This document shows positions 62,146-64,000 of a DNA stretch of 64,000 nt, in pieces; position 1 is the first letter of the stretch; the number at the start of each line of letters is the position of its first letter. The notes under the pieces were generated by a model that was not told the origin of the DNA, did not search any database, and saw only the letters and a list, made by a program, of their open reading frames with translations. Source of the DNA: JAGQOZ01 sp041399205 (GTDB lineage Bacteria > Planctomycetota > Planctomycetia > Pirellulales > Pirellulaceae); contig JAWKTK010000003.1 in the NCBI GenBank assembly GCA_041399205.1, forward strand, positions 434,001 through 498,000, read 5' to 3'. The position numbers were made by a program, and so were the translations under genes.

Positions 62146-63231
62146 ATGCGTTTTTTTGTTTGGTTAGTCCTCAGTCTGGTCGCTTCGTCCTTGTGGGCTC
62201 AGCAAAATCCCAACGGGCAGCTACCGGTTGCTACGATGCCCGAACCGTTGGTGATGTTGGTTCGAGACGAACTTGTCTTGAACGAATTGAACGTGACGGC
62301 GTCGCAGCGAAAGCAGTTGGCTCGGCTGGCAACCGCTTGTGATCCGTATATTTGGAAGACGCGGAATCAAACGCCCGAAAAGTCGGCTGACATCATGTCG
62401 TCATTGACGGATCGAGTGGAACAGAAGCTGGCCACCATTCTCAAGCCGGAACAGCAGCAACGCTTGGACCAGATTCGACTGTGGATTCGCGGTGTCAAGG
62501 CGCTGGCCGACGACGACATTGTGCAACAGCTGCAGATGACTGAACAGCAAGCCGCTGACATCAAACAGCTATTGACCGACACCGCTGAAAAACTGCAAGC
62601 GGCGCAACAGCAGGCGCAGGAAAGTGGCGAATTCGCATCTGCACAAGCGAAGGTCAGCGAACTGAATGCTTCGCTGCAAAAAGAACTGGCGGCCATTTTG
62701 GACGAATCGCAGCGTCGCAAATGGATTTCGCTGATTGGCAAACCAATCGACACTTCACAGTTGGGTAAGATCTCGTTCACCGCGCCGGAATTGACTGGCG
62801 AAAACGAATGGATTCATTCGCCGCCGCTGAGTATGCAGCAGCTGAAAGGCAAAGTGGTGGCGTTGCATTTCTTTGCCTTTGGCTGAATCAACTGCATTCG
62901 CAACTATCCTTGGTACAAGGGTTGGGACAAAGACTTTGCGGACGCGGGCTTGGTGGTCCTAGGCGTTCACACTCCGGAAACGCAAACCGAACGCGATCAC
63001 GCGAAACTCAAGACGAAATTGAAGGACGCGGAACTTACTTACGCCGTTGTCACCGACAATGATTTAGCCATTTGGAATGCCTGGGGCAATTCCATGTGGC
63101 CCAGCACCTACTTGATCGACAAACAAGGTCAGGTTCGATATTGGTGGCTGGGCGAACTCAACTGGCAAGACCAGAAGGGCGAAGAAATCATGCGTCAGCG
63201 AATCCAAGAATTGCTGGCGGAAGAAGAATAA
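62146..63231 (+). CDS. Probable selenoprotein: helical domain + thioredoxin-like UxxC domain
   Basis: A single frame of 361 residues interrupted only by TGA at codon 247 (62884-62886). Signal peptide: MRFFVWLVLSLVASSLWAQ. Residues about 40-205 form a helical domain with L-x-x-x-Q repeats (TASQRKQLARLAT, ATILKPEQQQRLDQIRLWIR, QLQMTEQQAADIKQLL). The thioredoxin fold follows from about 225: GKVVALHFFAFG, TGA, INCIRNYPWYKGWDKDFADA, then VVLGVHTPE and WPSTYLIDKQGQVRYWWLGE. Related TlpA/DipZ-like domains have CINC at this place, so TGA replaces the first redox cysteine, giving U-I-N-C. A SECIS-like hairpin follows. If TGA were a plain stop the protein would lose its active-site domain, yet that downstream domain is fully conserved and open. 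Confident as one gene; selenocysteine awaits proof that selA/B/C/D exist elsewhere in the genome. Confidence 0.88.
62887..62925 (+). promoter_or_regulatory. Candidate bacterial SECIS element
   Basis: The hairpin CCTTG (62908-62912), loop GTA (62913-62915), CAAGG (62916-62920) is extended by U-G and A-U pairs to seven base pairs (62906-62922). The loop begins 27 nucleotides after the TGA and its first base is G. A short stem, a tiny loop with G in the first two positions and a loop 16-37 bases downstream of UGA are the recognised features of a bacterial SECIS bound by SelB. The hairpin lies within coding sequence for YPWYKG. Confidence 0.75.
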
Positions 63232-63286
63232 AATACCCTACGGACCAATCTGCAATCGGCCCGCAAGGAGAGTTTTATTATTCGAA

Positions 63287-63925
63287 TCAATCGTTTGGTT
63301 CCAGCAGACCTCGCAGCAGCTTCTGGGCGTCCTCGCTAAGCGGTTCGAACATCTTTTCTTCGTACTGCTTTTCAAGGGCGTCAAGAGCTTCGTTGTATTC
63401 CTTGGTCAGCTTGATCTTCTCAAGCTTGAACTCCTCTTTCGCGGACTGATAGTTTTCCTCGATTTCCGTTTTCTGTTCGGCAGTTAATGACAGTTCCTTG
63501 ATCTGGGGAAAAATATCCCAACTTTGTACAAGTGCGGTCATGCCGTTATGCTTTAGTCGGCTTTGAAGCGTCAGCGTACGTAATTGCTCCATTTGCCGAG
63601 GCAGCAAGACTTGGCCTAGTTCTTCCTCCGCAGCGGCATATGCGGTGTGCCATCTGTCCAAAAAGCTGACGTCATTCGGAGCCTCTTGCAGATATTTCCG
63701 AAATTCAGCGCGAATTTTCTCGATTTGAAGCTTTTGGTCCTGCAGTATTTCAAGTTCGGCCTCCGCTTTGGGTTGAATTGCCACGGACACTAGATTGTGC
63801 CAAGTTGCGCGCTGAGATCGTTCCAATACAACATCGTCTGACGCTTCGTCAGACCAGCAGAAAGAAACACCGCCATGCATGAGACATCCCACGACCACTA
63901 ACCGTATAAGACTACTGTATTTCAT
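63287..63925 (-). CDS. Exported helical-repeat protein (LTxxQ-like)
   Basis: Protein of 212 residues from ATG 63925, with GGTGGAGC eight bases upstream. The signal peptide is MKYSSLIRLVVVGCLMHGGV, cleaved near CWS. The body is helical with the same pattern as the domains at 35219 and in the N-terminal part of 62146: LPRQMEQLRTLTLQSRLKHN, SWDIFPQIKELSLTAEQKTE, LSEDAQKLLRGLLEP. Rich in Glu and Lys in the last third, with coiled-coil character. It is convergent with the selenoprotein gene, 55 bases between stops. No function known; probably an extracytoplasmic scaffold. Confidence 0.75.
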   Translation of the reverse strand: MKYSSLIRLVVVGCLMHGGVSFCWSDEASDDVVLERSQRATWHNLVSVAIQPKAEAELEILQDQKLQIEKIRAEFRKYLQEAPNDVSFLDRWHTAYAAAEEELGQVLLPRQMEQLRTLTLQSRLKHNGMTALVQSWDIFPQIKELSLTAEQKTEIEENYQSAKEEFKLEKIKLTKEYNEALDALEKQYEEKMFEPLSEDAQKLLRGLLEPND

Positions 63926-64000
63926 GATTATTGCTCCACCCAAAGTGTAAGTTTGCACTGTGCAACGAAGTCCGTAGTGGCATCCACATCGGATGTGACC

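Noticed and set aside
62884..62886. TGA as a simple nonsense mutation in the thioredoxin-like gene
   Set aside because: It falls exactly on the first cysteine of CINC, the frame beyond is intact, and a SECIS-like hairpin follows at the right distance; three independent coincidences are unlikely, although a TGC/TGT to TGA mutation is not formally excluded.

Overview
The window looks like a chromosomal segment of a planctomycete, most likely of the Pirellulaceae/Pirellulales type. The evidence is a combination of families that rarely occur together elsewhere: a DUF1501 protein with a twin-arginine signal, a CRTAC1 (FG-GAP + ASPIC/UnbV) protein coupled to a multiheme cytochrome, an LEPR-XLL secretion start, dockerin-like C-termini, a PEP-CTERM-like tail, an ECF sigma factor paired with a WD40 Ser/Thr kinase, and a J-domain-like start fused to a LamG end. 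Base composition is moderate GC and gene order is typical of a slow-growing, gene-sparse genome with many short dispersed repeats.

Layout. 1-2009: hflX (5' cut by the window edge) coupled to a short-chain dehydrogenase. 2011-4100: a 31-bp tandem array with an inverted last copy, an ECF sigma factor, a small membrane protein and a patch of degenerate repeats. 4363-8000: a DoxX-like membrane protein, a Tat-exported Gfo/Idh/MocA oxidoreductase, tRNA-Pro(GGG) and, directly behind it, a 56-codon remnant of a phage-type integrase. 8012-11978: ECF sigma factor and WD40 protein kinase pair. 12537-14557: a choice-of-anchor-L/DUF11/PKD surface protein whose 5' third is scattered over several frames. 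15270-20108: methyltransferase, lipoprotein, the clpP-clpP-tig proteostasis operon, tRNA-Gly(GCC). 20621-34960: DUF255 thioredoxin-fold protein, FG-GAP/dockerin protein, zinc-ribbon protein, CRTAC1 + cytochrome/TPR pair, HEAT-repeat protein, DUF1501 protein, infA. 35219-38651: a lipoprotein-type gene interrupted by an in-frame TGA and an alginate-lyase-family gene broken by two frameshifts. 38657-51924: a minus-strand exopolysaccharide region (O-antigen-ligase-like protein, two-domain oxidoreductase, wecC, wecB, NeuD-type acyltransferase, FabG, acyl carrier protein, sugar-1-P transferase, membrane-anchored epimerase). 52638-64000: an HTH regulator, a three-domain AmmeMemoRadiSam fusion, PaaI thioesterase, fliM, proA, a TPR protein and two related helical-repeat proteins, one of which is a probable selenoprotein.

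The most striking observation is at 62146-63231. A single continuous reading frame is interrupted only by TGA at 62884-62886, exactly where thioredoxin-fold relatives carry the first cysteine of a CINC redox motif. Twenty-one bases beyond the TGA starts a 5-7 bp hairpin with a GUA loop, matching the bacterial SECIS layout. I read it as a secreted selenocysteine (UxxC) thioredoxin-like protein fused behind a planctomycete helical domain that also appears in two other genes of the window.

Several genes (12537-12960, 37040-38651, 43243-45401) are split by one-base indels, sometimes beside short homopolymers. Either this genome is shedding extracellular genes or the assembly carries indel errors; sequence alone cannot settle it.
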